The position numbers and the translations under genes are program-made. A model generated the notes under the pieces. The model was given only the letters and a program-made list of their open reading frames with translations, was not told where the DNA came from and searched no databases. 64,000 bases of DNA. Origin: Osedax fenrisi. Taxonomy: Eukaryota > Annelida > Polychaeta > Sabellida > Siboglinidae. Location of the stretch: positions 110,804,585 to 110,868,584 of the forward strand of contig OZ025239.1 of NCBI GenBank assembly GCA_964019155.1, written 5' to 3'. Below are positions 24,050 to 38,800 of this stretch, piece after piece. How positions within the stretch are numbered: the stretch's first letter is position 1; each line of letters opens with the position of its first letter.

Positions 24050-24258
24050 CTATTCTGGCTAGATACTTACGTAACGGTTATTGTTAGCGGGGAGGGTGTT
24101 GATCGCTATAGTGTAAGCCTGTATAATATAGGTCATATGGGCGTGCACGCTGATATACTAGCGCTTTCTTACCATGTTAAGATAACATTGCTATATTGTA
24201 GTGTATACACTAAGTATACTTTAGTATATATACTAAAGTATACTTTAGTATACTATAT

Positions 24259-24298
<40 letters not shown>

Positions 24299-24422
24299 GC
24301 TTATAGTATAATATATATAGGATTATTTATAAGTTATAACATAAGTGAAAGGTACTTCTGTTAAGTACGATACTGTCACCTAATGTAGGGTATATGTGGA
24401 GTTATTTACATATACGTATACC

Positions 24423-24453
<31 letters not shown>

Positions 24454-24531
24454 CAAATCAATATAATATACAATACTAATGTGTACATGTCACATATCAT
24501 TATAACATACACACATTGTGTTGCATATTGA

Positions 24532-24533
<2 letters not shown>

Positions 24534-24580
<47 letters not shown>
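24534..24580. repeat. (TA)n microsatellite
   Basis: A TA run leading into GTGTGTATGTGTGTG. Another TA run is at about 24262-24296. Confidence 0.85.
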
Positions 24581-24586
<6 letters not shown>

Positions 24587-25278
24587 ATGTGTGTGTGTAT
24601 TACCTGTGTACAATATATAATACCTATGCTGCGATTGTAATGTATTGAAAAGAGGATGGAGTAACTGGCATTTTTTATAAATATCGAAGATTTATTATTA
24701 GACATGTGGAGAAATACTTACGTAAGTATTTTACGTAAGTGTTTTCTGTACATCATGCTGTAAATTACAGCCTGTAATGCATAATAACCTAATAATAATT
24801 ATGCATAATAAATTATATGAATGTATATTATGAACTTTTATTTAACCATTCTACTACAATAAGTATTTCATCCTACATATGTTTTCATTAATATTCAAAA
24901 TGTTTAATTATTGCAAATGAGTGACAGGTGTTGGGTATACTACATACTATTACTTATACCCATATACATCTAAGGGGCGAAACTATATGTATTAATAATT
25001 AACCTATATAACGTATTTTCCCTTACCATATATTGTAAATGATAAACAATCTATCGTATACGATAGAGATCATCATTATAACACATGTATTCCTTTTCTA
25101 CTCTTTAATTTATATGTTGTTCAATAACAATCCTACACAGATTATATAGCCCTAGTATTGTATTCTATGCTTTTGTTATTATTGTAACTTACAATTTGTA
25201 AGCGATCTGTCAACAAAATCGGCTATTGTAAACTTTCATCAGCAAACTTTATATGATAAGAGCCAACATTTTATTTTA

Positions 25279-25371
25279 AGGGGGTATCCCACTACAAGAT
25301 TGTCATGGAACTTGCCGGAAATATTGTAACTTTAAAACCATTTTCTATTAAGTTGTAATGGGATAACCCCT
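25279..25371. mobile_element. Short MITE-like inverted repeat, 93 bp
   Basis: AGGGGGTATCCCACTACAAG on the left and TTGTAATGGGATAACCCCT on the right are imperfect inverted repeats. A sequence containing TTGCCGGAAATA occurs inside (about 25316) and again just outside (about 25398). Confidence 0.5.
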
Positions 25372-25782
25372 ATAAAGTTAAAATATTTCCTGCAAGTTGC
25401 CGGAAATACGTGTAGTACATTATACGTATTTAAAAAAAAATGTATTATATCTATATATAGGATATATAGATAGATATACCTACTACTTTTTCTTTAATAT
25501 ATACTATAGTATATGTAGTTAACTACTACTATAATAGTATAATATTACGTGTCAACGTAATCACCTCAGGCCTTACCGGTCATCGCGTATCACCGGTCAC
25601 TGTTACCTACCCGTGTTCAGTGAAGCGTGATATCCTTTACCTGTCGCGCACCCATTTATAGCACCTCGTAAATCCCGCTCTGGCTCGTCTTTCTACCCGC
25701 ACAAATACACCACTGTAGTCTAAACAATGTATCCACAATATACCCGTATATATACTAGTATACTGGTATACCATAGTATACA

Positions 25783-25816
<34 letters not shown>

Positions 25817-26279
25817 TATATTATACCATATATGGTATACTATATATAGTATACATATATACATATATGGTATACTATATGTATACCCGTATGCGAGCGT
25901 AGGGTTAAACGTCGTTTGGAAACATTCAAATTTAAAAACCAGTCACATGAAAAATCACATGACCTAGTATGAATTATACGCCAGCAGTAGTAATACCAGA
26001 TATATCACCTAATTAGGTCAAGTTCCCCTTACAATAATGTTCCGTGGTATGTTCACGTCAGTATTCCTCTGTAACGATTGTAATCTATAGTAGGAGTGTA
26101 GTAGGAGTATAGTAAATATAGTACTCGGATACTATAGTGGTATATCATTAGTATAATCATCCTACTACATATATGATAGTACCTAGTATAGTATACTACA
26201 TTATGTAGTCTACATATGTGGTATACTATATATATATGTATGTATCCTATACACGTTAACAGTCACCTGTATATAGGCA

Positions 26280-26335
26280 GTGATGGGCAGGATCGCGATC
26301 ATTGATCGGCAATCCTGCAGGATCCATGGATCGGT
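26280..26335. mobile_element. Possible solo transposon end (CAGTGATGGGCA)
   Basis: CAGTGATGGGCAGGATCGCG followed by several GATC-containing palindromes. The start resembles hAT ends, but no partner end was found. Confidence 0.3.
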
Positions 26336-26466
26336 GATTTCTTAGAAACATTATTTGAAATTATATATTTATCATACATTTAATTAACTTATTATATAGA
26401 ATTATAAATGGACTTATTTACGTATAATATATATAACAATATAATATATAAAATTTGTTTGGTAGG

Positions 26467-27393
26467 TAGGGGAAAGTAACCGAATACGGACAGTACCCGA
26501 ATACGGACACTCTCAGTATCTCAGAAACCATAAATCCTACACAAAAATGTTTAATTAATAAAATAGTCATAATGATAGAAATAGTCAATAAAAGTATTTT
26601 TTATTTTTTAATTATTCAAAATATTGCTGACATATCCAATAAACTGATTTTTTTATAACGTTTTTAAATTTATGAAAAAAAATGTAAACTTAAAACTTTC
26701 TCAAGAATATACAAATGTATCGATATAAAATATAACACTATATTATTACAAAATATAGCATTCTAAAATTATATATATAATTTCTATATTTGTTATCAAA
26801 TATCCATTACGTTATAAGCATATATATAGAGGTCATATAAGTCCCTAATACGGACACTTTAGATGTCTTAATACGGACACCCTATAACCAATCAGCGCGC
26901 AGCATATGAACTATTCTGATATTCATAAAAATCGCGTGCGTTATAATATTAATACCACCAATATCTAAATCTAAAATTTGTATTATTTAGATACTTTAAA
27001 TTGTATCATTAATTAAAAAATAATAAAAATAAATAAATTATTAACTAATTAAATTAGAATAAATTGTTCATAAAATTAATTATAAATAATGTAATTGTAA
27101 TTAGTATCATTGTTTCATCAATAATATATAGTTTATCTAGTGGTATATAGGGTGTCCGTAATATAACATATATATGTGTATAACCCTATAGGGTGTATGT
27201 ATTCGGACATGGGTACCGAATACGGACACCCCCGTTATCTATGGAATTAAATGATTAAATACAATTTTAAAATCACAATAATATCTATAATCATATAATA
27301 TTAATGTATTGTAATTTTTGAATACAAATAATGAGTCATACACTTTTAAGACCATTTATTGTTAAAGTGTCCGTAATAGGTTACTTTCCCCTA
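26467..27393. mobile_element. 927-bp TIR element with subterminal GAATACGGACA repeats
   Basis: TIRs TAGGGGAAAGTAACC and GGTTACTTTCCCCTA are exact inverse copies of 15 bp. The motif AATACGGACAC or its complement recurs at least eight times, inside both ends and at about 26849, 26869, 27151 and 27220. The element ends in TA on both sides, compatible with a TA target. There is no coding frame. Confidence 0.7.
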
Positions 27394-27399
27394 GATTCC

Positions 27400-29118
27400 T
27401 TAAATTCCTTAAATTCATTACATGTATTCCCTATAGGGACAACTATAGTTGATAGTTTGCTTATATGAAATAATATATTTGTCATTATGTAGTTTGTATT
27501 TCATATATAATATTATAGTATATAGTATATAGTATATAATGTAGAGTAGTATATGATATTCTACTACACTACATTATACAGACGTTGTACAATATATTAG
27601 GTCATAGGATATAGGTATGACATCACATGACATGAAAGAGGAATGCTCTTGTAGTAAAGATAAACTATAATATCATATAGGATATTATAATATATATATA
27701 TATTCATAAATATAATACTTGCATAAGTGGAATGAATTACATTATAATAAATATTATTTTTTTAAATATTTAATATAATACTTGTCATGGAAATTATCTT
27801 TTAATAAATTAATATGATGTATAAATTACTGTATTCTTAATTACTAAACATATAAACTATTTAATAATAAATAATATTATACCTAACTTATATTCGTATA
27901 TTATAAGGTATGATTGCTTATTACTGTATTAAAAATAGTCTATAAACAAGATCTTAGTAATATTAAAATAAAATTATAATTTATTAAATTGTAAAAGGTT
28001 CATTTAAGTATCAGACTAAATATTGAAGGAGTTGCGGTCCAAACAATAGATGTGACTTATAATTCACGGAGAATCATCACCAATAGTCATCATAACACAA
28101 TCAGCCTAAAAAGGCTGACAGGTAAGAACTTAATCCTACTAAATGACAATGAACTTATATTTTATCATTTTCTTTCTATTTTTAAGCTGAATTAAAATAA
28201 TAACAATTATTTTATAATTATTATTGTGAGAGATTATCTTCAAAATTATTATAAATTTAATATATACTTCGAATTAATAATATTTTTTCAATTTATTAAA
28301 ATAGCAAAATTTTAAAATTTTATTTTAATTACATATTAAATTAATTTTTTAACAAAATATTATAATTAAATATAATGATAAAATTTAAAAGTATAATTTT
28401 ATAATTATAATTTTATAATTGAAATATATAGGTATTTTAATTACTTATTTGATATAATGTCTACTAGTAATGTATGATACATTATCAATGATAATTATGT
28501 ATTATAATACATGATATCTAAAATTCAAAGTCACGTGTTACAAATTTTAAAAAAATTAAAAATTAAAAAAAAAACTTTATCAACAATTCTGTAATTGAAT
28601 AATTTCAGTTATAAAAATAATTATCTATAGCATAGATATTAGACTATATTTGAGTATTGCACCTAATAGTGTGGTAAGTTAGTATGGTTATTCAAATGTA
28701 TTAACTGTAACGTATACGTATATGTATTACCTAATAGGTATGCATATATAGTAGGAGTACTATATATGAGTCATATCTATGAGTAAACTAATGACCGCGG
28801 TTTACTAATATTAGTTACGGTTTTATTGTATTTTTCGTACTTTATAGTGAATCATGAGTACGTTTTAGAGTTGAAATGCAATATGTACACACATACATAT
28901 AAATGGTGTAGGCAGTATGTAAACCTATGTGTAATAAGTTGTCGACATAGCAGAATATAAAGGTGAAATGTATATTTTTCGGAGTACAAAACAATATATT
29001 AAAGTTGGGTTTTTATAATTTATGTAAAGGATGAGAAACTAACACTGTGTACAAATCAACTATAGTTTATAATGTGTCCTGTCCTCTTTATTTGGGGGTA
29101 TTTCAAACAGTGTATAGT

Positions 29119-29161
<43 letters not shown>

Positions 29162-29570
29162 AATGTATTGCTACTACTAGGTATACTAATACTAATATTA
29201 TACTATACTAATCCTACTCAAAGAAAACAGACTTTATGTTCGACGTGTATACATATATTATATTCATACGATGCCGATGATGATGATATTCGGTTTATTA
29301 GGTACTAAAATAGGGTCATGTAAGAGCCCTTCGCTCGTGCAGGATGTGATATTCATTATGTGATATACATATTCATATATTCATATATTCATATGTGATA
29401 TTATTTAACTATGAATATAGCTATACCGTATTCACATATTTGATCATAGCTGTCTTATATTCACATATTGCCGCTAACGAATCATCACCACATTAACTTG
29501 TTTATACTAGCATATGAGTTGTATATTTAAGTTCAGTGCACCTTTATGTGGATCTAGGTTTATATATATA
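27400..29570. other. Gene-free AT-rich stretch
   Basis: Very AT-rich, with short TA runs at about 29124-29159 and a (TATTCATA)n tract at about 29368-29392. I see no exon, RNA gene or element terminus. Confidence 0.45.
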
Positions 29571-29582
29571 GTTGTATTTATA

Positions 29583-29586
<4 letters not shown>

Positions 29587-29634
<48 letters not shown>
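29587..29634. repeat. (TA)n microsatellite at transposon insertion site, left part
   Basis: The run stops at 29634 where the element begins and continues on the far side at 32128-32164, so one microsatellite was split by the insertion. Confidence 0.85.
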
Positions 29635-29637
<3 letters not shown>

Positions 29638-30573
29638 GGCCGGCTTAAGGGGGGGGGGCAAACCGGGCAATTGCCCGGGGCCCCACATTTTGGGGGGCCC
29701 ATGAATTATTTAGGAAACATTTTTTTTACTATTTATATAAAAAAAAAATTTCTTAACTATATTTTCTTATATATTATTAATTCTAATTAAATAAATAAAA
29801 ATAATATAATAAATTAATTAAATATGAGTCATTAGGCCGATTTGAAAAATGAATTTTACAAACATTTCTAAATTTACACGAAGATATGGTGGAAACAGGT
29901 ACATGAATATGTTGGAGCATATGCTAATAAACTATAAAGTGGTAAATTATAAATGTATTAACCTTGTTTACCCAATTTAAGGGAATATTAACCATAGTTC
30001 AATCTCAACAATTTATATTTCTATAATTAGTTTACGAAAAAAAAAAGTATACTTCTTTATATTAAAATTAAATACGAGATATATATTAAGATATATTTTA
30101 ACTATGATTTCTGATATTTGTAAAGGATTATATTAATTATAAATTACGAAAAAAAACTATATTCTATATAGATTTATAATTTGTATAGTAATTAAAACTA
30201 ATTAGATATTTTCAAAATAATTTTTCTTAAAAGAATTAATTATATCTACTATATCTACTATATCTACTTCTCGTATTAATAAAATGTGTATCTTCTCATA
30301 GTGTATATATTATTATAATTCTGTTAGTATAAATAATATATATATATATATATATAAAATAGTTTTAATTTAAATAGGAATATTCTGCTTTATAGTATAT
30401 TCAAAGATCGTTCAGAGATCGTACTTCGTAGTATCTTTGGTATATTTAATGATGATTATTGAATAAAGGGAACTCGAGTTGATCTGATCAGATACTGATC
30501 AGTACATAACATTTTCAACAGACTATTGTTTGAGAAAGAAATTATATTTATATTTATTGAAACAGATATTATT

Positions 30574-30615
<42 letters not shown>

Positions 30616-31011
30616 CTAAATATAATACTAAAGGCATTTTTGCAATTATTCAACTAGTACTTACAACTGAATGTTTAGATTTACACCACCCTCATCTATA
30701 TATTTAAATATAAATACACACAATGAGGATATTCTTATTTGAGAACAGGTGATAAGTTATCACTGATAACTTAATAATTTAAGAAATATAAAATTAAAAA
30801 TATAATATTATTTATCAGTGTACTCAATTCCAGATATATCACATGTATGTACGTTAATAGTCATCGTCATATAAACCAAGTAAGGTATTATTATTATATA
30901 GTTATTTATTTATGTACGTTAAGAATCTTAACTTAAAATTCATTATCATACTGGTCAATATGTAGAAATTGATTTCTTAGAATTTGTTTAAATACTAATA
31001 TAAATATAATA

Positions 31012-31251
31012 GATTATAAAGCTCAAAGTTATGAAAAATCCGGCAATATGTATGGAAGATTCAATAAAATGAACGATATCATAATATACCATAGTCCATT
31101 GTCAATATGGATCCCATATGACATGGGCCATATCTGCGCTGTACATTCATTAAATCTGGTTGGGCAAAATGCCGTTCAATCTTCGACAATTGTAGCAATA
31201 TTATTTACTTTTATCCAAAATAAATATAATTTATTTATCCAAACTAAATAA
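31012..31251 (+). pseudogene. hAT-family transposase fragment (DUF4371/ZMYM-like core)
   Basis: The frame reads AQSYEKSGNMYGRFNKMND, then YDMGHICAVHSLNLVG. This follows the hAT transposase pattern G(Q)SYDGAxNMSGxxNGxQ...CxxHSLNLVG, which includes the conserved acidic and CxxH positions. The Asp expected after SY is Glu. Stops lie upstream, and only about 80 residues remain of a normally 600-800-residue protein. An upstream scrap, VEIDFLEFV at about 30965, fits the segment that normally precedes it. Confidence 0.7.
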
Positions 31252-31554
31252 AGAATATATTAACATCTATATTAAATAAGAATATAATATGTTTTATTAA
31301 AAGCATTATCGAATATAATATTGTCATCACAAGCAGATTTTATTAGAGCAGTATCTTGTGGATTTCCAAAAATTACATAATTTATATCTGATATTATATA
31401 TGTTAAATAATATGTTAACATACTACATTACTAGAGTAAAGGTATTTATTCAATTAAGATGATTAGTATATAAGATAATTTATTATTAAACATATATTAT
31501 ATCATATTGATTGGTAGGATGACCTATACACCTCAAAGGAATGGACTATACAAA

Positions 31555-31594
<40 letters not shown>

Positions 31595-31931
31595 GCTAGA
31601 TATATCAAATTGTAGACATTTTCATCCTAATATATTTAATGGTAAATAATTAAACTTGAGAGAGAAGCTTCTCTAAACTTAAAATTATAATTATAAATTA
31701 TAAAATATTACATTGCAATGATTGTAAGTGAGTACCGTAATATCTATTTACATCCATAGCGTGAATAAGACCCCCTCTATATATTATAGGCATCTTAAAG
31801 TGGGTCTCCTTCACATGATACATGTAGGTATATATGAATATAAAATAAATATATATGAAAAAACAAAAATGTTTAAAGATTATAAATATTTTTACATAAT
31901 TTGATCACACATAATAGAATAATAATACATC

Positions 31932-31936
<5 letters not shown>

Positions 31937-31985
<49 letters not shown>
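31937..31985. repeat. (TA)n microsatellite
   Basis: A TA run inside the hAT-type element. Others lie at about 30585-30612 and 31560-31589. Confidence 0.85.
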
Positions 31986-31989
<4 letters not shown>

Positions 31990-32124
31990 ATACAAATAAA
32001 TTGAAGTGTTATAGATATTTGTTATTTCTAGAATGGTCTATTTAATATGTTATGAAATTCCTATGGGGCCCGTACGTTTTTTTTGCCCGGGGCCCATATA
32101 TGCTATAGTATGCTTAAGCCGGCC

Positions 32125-32169
<45 letters not shown>

Positions 32170-32339
32170 GCTGATGGTATATAGTGCATAATATAGTATA
32201 CTATACACTATACAATGTATACTATACAGTATACTATGTTATATAATATATAATACATCGTATTAAGTATTTTATAATCCAAATGTATTGCTTATGTGAA
32301 TATACTTACACTGCAAGTAGGTATTATCATATTATTATT

Positions 32340-32434
32340 ATTAAATTTTATATTTTATAAATTTTATATTTTATAAATTTTATATTTTATACATTTTATA
32401 TTTAAACACTTTTTTTCCGTTTAAAAAGTGTTTA
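32340..32434. repeat. 19-bp tandem repeat and hairpin
   Basis: About four units of TAAATTTTATATTTTATA, followed by the hairpin AAACACTTTTT/AAAAAGTGTTT at about 32404-32434. Confidence 0.6.
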
Positions 32435-32860
32435 AATATGTACATAAATACAGTGTACACATTCATAAAAAATATGTGATTAAATGGATTAAATAAACGA
32501 TGGAAAATAAATAAGGGTTAAATGTATCATGCATAAGGTGAGAAAAGGTGAGTTTTTAATTCTCTCTTGAATTCGGTTCTTGATGTGGTGCACCGCAGAA
32601 TATCGGGAAGTTCGTGAATATCGGGAAGTATGACAGTGTATATGTGTAAATATAGATTCTAGAGTCCTATATTAACTCATAATCTGATGGCTATAATCAT
32701 GGCTACCTTTGAAGCTAAAGGATGGCATGCTATAAGGGCATAATCATAGTTATAATATTCGTATTACCATCGATATAGGTCATATGTCCTACCCACTTTA
32801 ACTTCTGTATCCGAAATGATACAGGGTGAATACCACGGACATCGATATAGGAAATATATC

Positions 32861-35800
32861 TAACCCCAGTCTCAACTACACCTGACCCCAGTCACAACTA
32901 CACCTAACCCCAGTTACAACTACACCTCAGTCACAACTACACCTAACCTCAGTCACAAATACACCTAACCCCAGTCTCAACTACACCTAACCCCAGTCTC
33001 AACTACACCTAACCCCAGTCACAACTACACCTAACCCCAGTCACAACTACACCTAACCCCAGTCTCAACTACACCTAACCCCAGTCACAACTACACCTAA
33101 CCCCAGTCACAACTACACCTAACCCCAGTCACAACTACACCCCAGTCTCAACTACACCTAACCCCAGTCTCAACTACACCTAACCCCAGTCACAACTATA
33201 CCTAACCCCAGTCACAACTACACCTAACCCCAGTCACAACTACACCTAACCTCAGTCTCAACTACACCTAACCCCAGTCACAACTACACCTAACCCCAGT
33301 CACAACTACACCTAACCCCAGTCTCAACTACACCTAACCCCAGTCACAACTATACCTAACCCCAGTCACAACTACACCTAACCCCAGTCACAACTACACT
33401 TAACCCCATTCTCAACTACACCTAACCCCAGTCACAACTATACCTAACCCCAGTCACAACTACACCTAACCCCAGTCACAACTATACCTAACCCCAGTCA
33501 CAACTACACCTAACCCCAGTCACAACTACACCTCAGTCACAACTACACTTAACCCCATTCTCAACTACACCTAACCCCAGTCACAACTACACCTAACCCC
33601 AGTCACAACTACACCTAACCCCAGTCACAACTACACTTAACCCCAGTCTCAACAACACCTAACCCCAGTCACAACTAAACCCAACCCCAGTCACAACTAA
33701 ACCTAACCCCAGTCTCAACAACACCTAACCCCAGTCACAACTACACCCCAGTCTCAACTACACCTAACCCCAGTCTCAACTACACCTAACCCCAGTCACA
33801 ACTACACATAACCCCAGTCTCAACTATACCTAACCTCAGTCACAACTACACCTAACCCCAGTCACAACTATACCTAACCCCAGTCACAACTACACCTAAC
33901 CCCAGTCACAACTACACCTCAGTCACAACTACACTTAACCCCATTCTCAACTACACCTAACCCCAGTCACAACTATACCTAACCCCAGTCACAACTACAC
34001 CTAACCCCAGTCACGACTACACCTCAGTCACAACTACACTTAACCCCATTCTCAACTACACCTAACCCCAGTCACAACTACACCTAAACCCAGTCACAAC
34101 TACACCTAACCCCAGTCACAACTACACTTAACCCCAGTCTCAACAACACCTAACCCCAGTCACAACTACACCCCAGTCTCAACTACACCTAACCCCAGTC
34201 TCAACTACACCTAACCCCAGTCACAACTACACATAACCCCAGTCTCAACTATACCTAACCTCAGTCACAACTACACCTAACCCCAGTCACAACTATACCT
34301 AACCCCAGTCACAACTACACCTAACCCCAGTCACAACTACACCTCAGTCACAACTACACTTAACCCCATTCTCAACTACACCTAACCCCAGTCACAACTA
34401 CACCTAACCCCAGTCACAACTACACCTAACCCCAGTCACAACTACACTTAACCCCAGTCTCAACAACACCTAACCCCAGTCACAACTACACCCCAGTCTC
34501 AACTACACCTAACCCCAGTCTCAACTACACCTAACCCCAGTCACAACTACACATAACCCCAGTCTCAACTATACCTAACCTCAGTCACAACTACACCTAA
34601 CCCCAGTCACAACTATACCTAACCCCAGTCACAACTACACCTAACCCCAGTCACAACTACACCTCAGTCACAACTACACTTAACCCCATTCTCAACTACA
34701 CCTAACCCCAGTCACAACTATACCTAACCCCAGTCACAACTACACCTAACCCCAGTCACAACTACACTTAACCCCAGTCTCAACAACACCTAACCCCAGT
34801 CACAACTACACCCCAGTCTCAACTACACCCCAGTCACAACTATACCTAACCCCAGTCACAACTAAACCTAACCCCAGTCTCAACAACACCTAACCCCAGT
34901 CACAACTACACCCCAGTCTCAACTACACCTAACCCCAGTCACAACTAAACCTAACCCCAGTCTCAACAACACCTAACCCCAGTCACAACTACACCCCAGT
35001 CTCAACTACACCTAACCCCAGTCTCAACTACACCTAACCCCAGTCACAACTACACATAACCCCAGTCTCAACTACACCCCAGTCACAACTACACCCCAGT
35101 CTCAACTACACCTAACCCCAGTCACAACTACACCTAACCCCAGTCACAACTACACCCCAGTCTCAACTACACCTAACCCCAGTCTCAACTACACCTAACC
35201 CCAGTCACAACTATACCTAACCCCAGTCACAACTACACCTAACCCCAGTCACAACTAAACCTAACCCCAGTCTCAACAACACCTAACCCCAGTCACAACT
35301 ACACCCCAGTCTCAACTACACCTAACCCCAGTCTCAACTACACCTAACCCCAGTCACAACTACACATAACCCCAGTCTCAACTACACCCCAGTCACAACT
35401 ACACCCCAGTCTCAACTACACCTAACCCCAGTCACAACTACACCTAACCCCAGTCTCAACTACACCTCAGTCACAACTACACCTAACCCCAGTCACAACT
35501 ACACCTAACCCCAGTTTCAACTACACCTAACCCCAGTCATAACTACACCTAACCCCAGTCACAACTACACCTAACCCCAGTCTCAACTACACCTAACCCC
35601 AGTCACAACTACACCCCAGTCACAACTACACCTAACCCCAGTCTCAACTACACCTAACCCCAGTCACAACTACACCCCAGTCTCAACTACACCTAACCCC
35701 AGTCACAACTACACCTAACCCCAGTCTCAACTACACCTAACCCCAGTCTCAACTACACCTAACCCCAGTCTCAACTATACCTAACCCCAGTCTCAACTAC

Positions 35801-38800
35801 ACCCCAGTCTCAACTACACCTCAGTCACAACTACACCTAACCCCAGTCACAACTACACCTAACCCCAGTTTCAACTACACCTAACCACAGTCACAACTAC
35901 ACCTAACCCCAGTCACAACTACACCTCAGTCACAACTACACCTAACCCCAGTCTCAACTACACCTAACCCCAGTCACAACTACACCCCAGTCACAACTAC
36001 ACCTAACCCCAGTCTCAACTACACCTAACCCCAGTCACAACTACACCTATCCCCAGTCTCAACTACACCTAACCCCAGTCACAACTACACCTAACCCCAG
36101 TCTCAACTACACCTAACCCCAGTCACAACTACACCTAACCCCAGTCACAACTACACCTAACCCCAGTCACAACTACACCCCAGTCACAACTACACCTAAC
36201 CCCAGTCTCAACTACACCTAACCCCAGTCACAACTACACCCCGGTCTCAACTACACCTAACCCCAGTCACAACTACACCTAACCCCAGTCTCAAATACAC
36301 CTAACCTCAGTCTCAACTACACCTAACCCCAGTCACAACTACACCTAACCACAGTCACAACTACACCTAACCCCAGTCTCAACTACACCTAACCCCAGTC
36401 TCAACTACACCTAACCCCAGTCTCAACTACACCTAACCCCAGTCACGACTACACCTCAGTCACAACAACACCTAACCCCAGTCACAACTACACCCCAGTC
36501 TCAACTACACCTAACCCCAGTCTCAACTATACCTAACCTCAGTCACAACTACACCTAACCCCAGTCACAACTATACCTAACCCCAGTCACAACTACACCT
36601 AACCCCAGTCTCAAATACACCTAACCTCAGTCTCAACTACACCTAACCCCAGTCTCAACTACACCTCAGTCACAACTACACCTAACCCCAGTCACAACTA
36701 CACCTAACCCCAGTTTCAACTACACCTAACCACAGTCACAACTACACCTAACCCCAGTCACAACTACACCTCAGTCACAACAACACCTAACCCCAGTCAC
36801 AACTACACCCCAGTCTCAACTACACCTAACCCCAGTCTCAACTACACCTAACCCCAGTCACAACTACACATAACCCCAGTCTCAACTATACCTAACCTCA
36901 GTCACAACTACACCTAACCCCAGTCACAACTATACCTAACCCCAGTCACAACTACACCTAACCCCAGTCACAACTACACCTCAGTCACAACTACACTTAA
37001 CCCCATTCTCAACTACACCTAACCCCAGTCACAACTATACCTAACCCCAGTCACAACTACACCTAACCCCAGTCACGACTACACCTCAGTCACAACTACA
37101 CTTAACCCCATTCTCAACTACACCTAACCCCAGTCACAACTACACCTAAACCCAGTCACAACTACACCTAACCCCAGTCACAACTACACTTAACCCCAGT
37201 CTCAACAACACCTAACCCCAGTCACAACTACACCCCAGTCTCAACTACACCTAACCCCAGTCTCAACTACACCTAACCCCAGTCACAACTACACATAACC
37301 CCAGTCTCAACTATACCTAACCTCAGTCACAACTACACCTAACCCCAGTCACAACTATACCTAACCCCAGTCACAACTACACCTAACCCCAGTCACAACT
37401 ACACTTAACCCCATTCTCAACTACACCTAACCCCAGTCACAACTACACCTAACCCCAGTCACAACTACACCTAACCCCAGTCACAACTACACTTAACCCC
37501 AGTCTCAACAACACCTAACCCCAGTCACAACTACACCCCAGTCTCAACTACACCTAACCCCAGTCTCAACTACACCTAACCCCAGTCACAACTACACATA
37601 ACCCCAGTCTCAACTATACCTAACCTCAGTCACAACTACACCTAACCCCAGTCACAACTATACCTAACCCCAGTCACAACTACACCTAACCCCAGTCACA
37701 ACTACACCTCAGTCACAACTACACTTAACCCCATTCTCAACTACACCTAACCCCAGTCACAACTATACCTAACCCCAGTCACAACTACACCTAACCCCAG
37801 TCACAACTACACTTAACCCCAGTCTCAACAACACCTAACCCCAGTCACAACTACACCCCAGTCTCAACTACACCCCAGTCACAACTATACCTAACCCCAG
37901 TCACAACTAAACCTAACCCCAGTCTCAACAACACCTAACCCCAGTCACAACTACACCCCAGTCTCAACTACACCTAACCCCAGTCACAACTAAACCTAAC
38001 CCCAGTCTCAACAACACCTAACCCCAGTCACAACTACACCCCAGTCTCAACTACACCTAACCCCAGTCTCAACTACACCTAACCCCAGTCACAACTACAC
38101 ATAACCCCAGTCTCAACTACACCCCAGTCACAACTACACCCCAGTCTCAACTACACCTAACCCCAGTCACAACTACACCTAACCCCAGTCACAACTACAC
38201 CCCAGTCTCAACTACACCTAACCCCAGTCTCAACTACACCTAACCCCAGTCACAACTATACCTAACCCCAGTCACAACTACACCTAACCCCAGTCACAAC
38301 TAAACCTAACCCCAGTCTCAACAACACCTAACCCCAGTCACAACTACACCCCAGTCTCAACTACACCTAACCCCAGTCTCAACTACACCTAACCCCAGTC
38401 ACAACTACACATAACCCCAGTCTCAACTACACCCCAGTCACAACTACACCCCAGTCTCAACTACACCTAACCCCAGTCACAACTACACCTAACCCCAGTC
38501 TCAACTACACCTCAGTCACAACTACACCTAACCCCAGTCACAACTACACCTAACCCCAGTTTCAACTACACCTAACCCCAGTCATAACTACACCTAACCC
38601 CAGTCACAACTACACCTAACCCCAGTCTCAACTACACCTAACCCCAGTCACAACTACACCCCAGTCACAACTACACCTAACCCCAGTCTCAACTACACCT
38701 AACCCCAGTCACAACTACACCCCAGTCTCAACTACACCTAACCCCAGTCACAACTACACCTAACCCCAGTCTCAACTACACCTAACCCCAGTCTCAACTA

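Larger units (their letters stand above)
29635..32127 (+). mobile_element. 2.5-kb hAT-type element with transposase relic
   Basis: The ends CAGGGCCGGCTTAAG and CTTAAGCCGGCCCTG are perfect 15-bp TIRs, and both ends also carry GGGCCCCGGGCAA-type GC-rich subterminal sequence. The element lies inside a (TA)n run, so the target duplication cannot be measured. Its interior is AT-rich and decayed, with transposase remains at 31012-31251. Confidence 0.8.

Noticed and set aside
29635..32127. Intact hAT transposase gene
   Set aside because: Only ~80 residues of recognisable transposase remain and stops surround them, so the element is non-autonomous.
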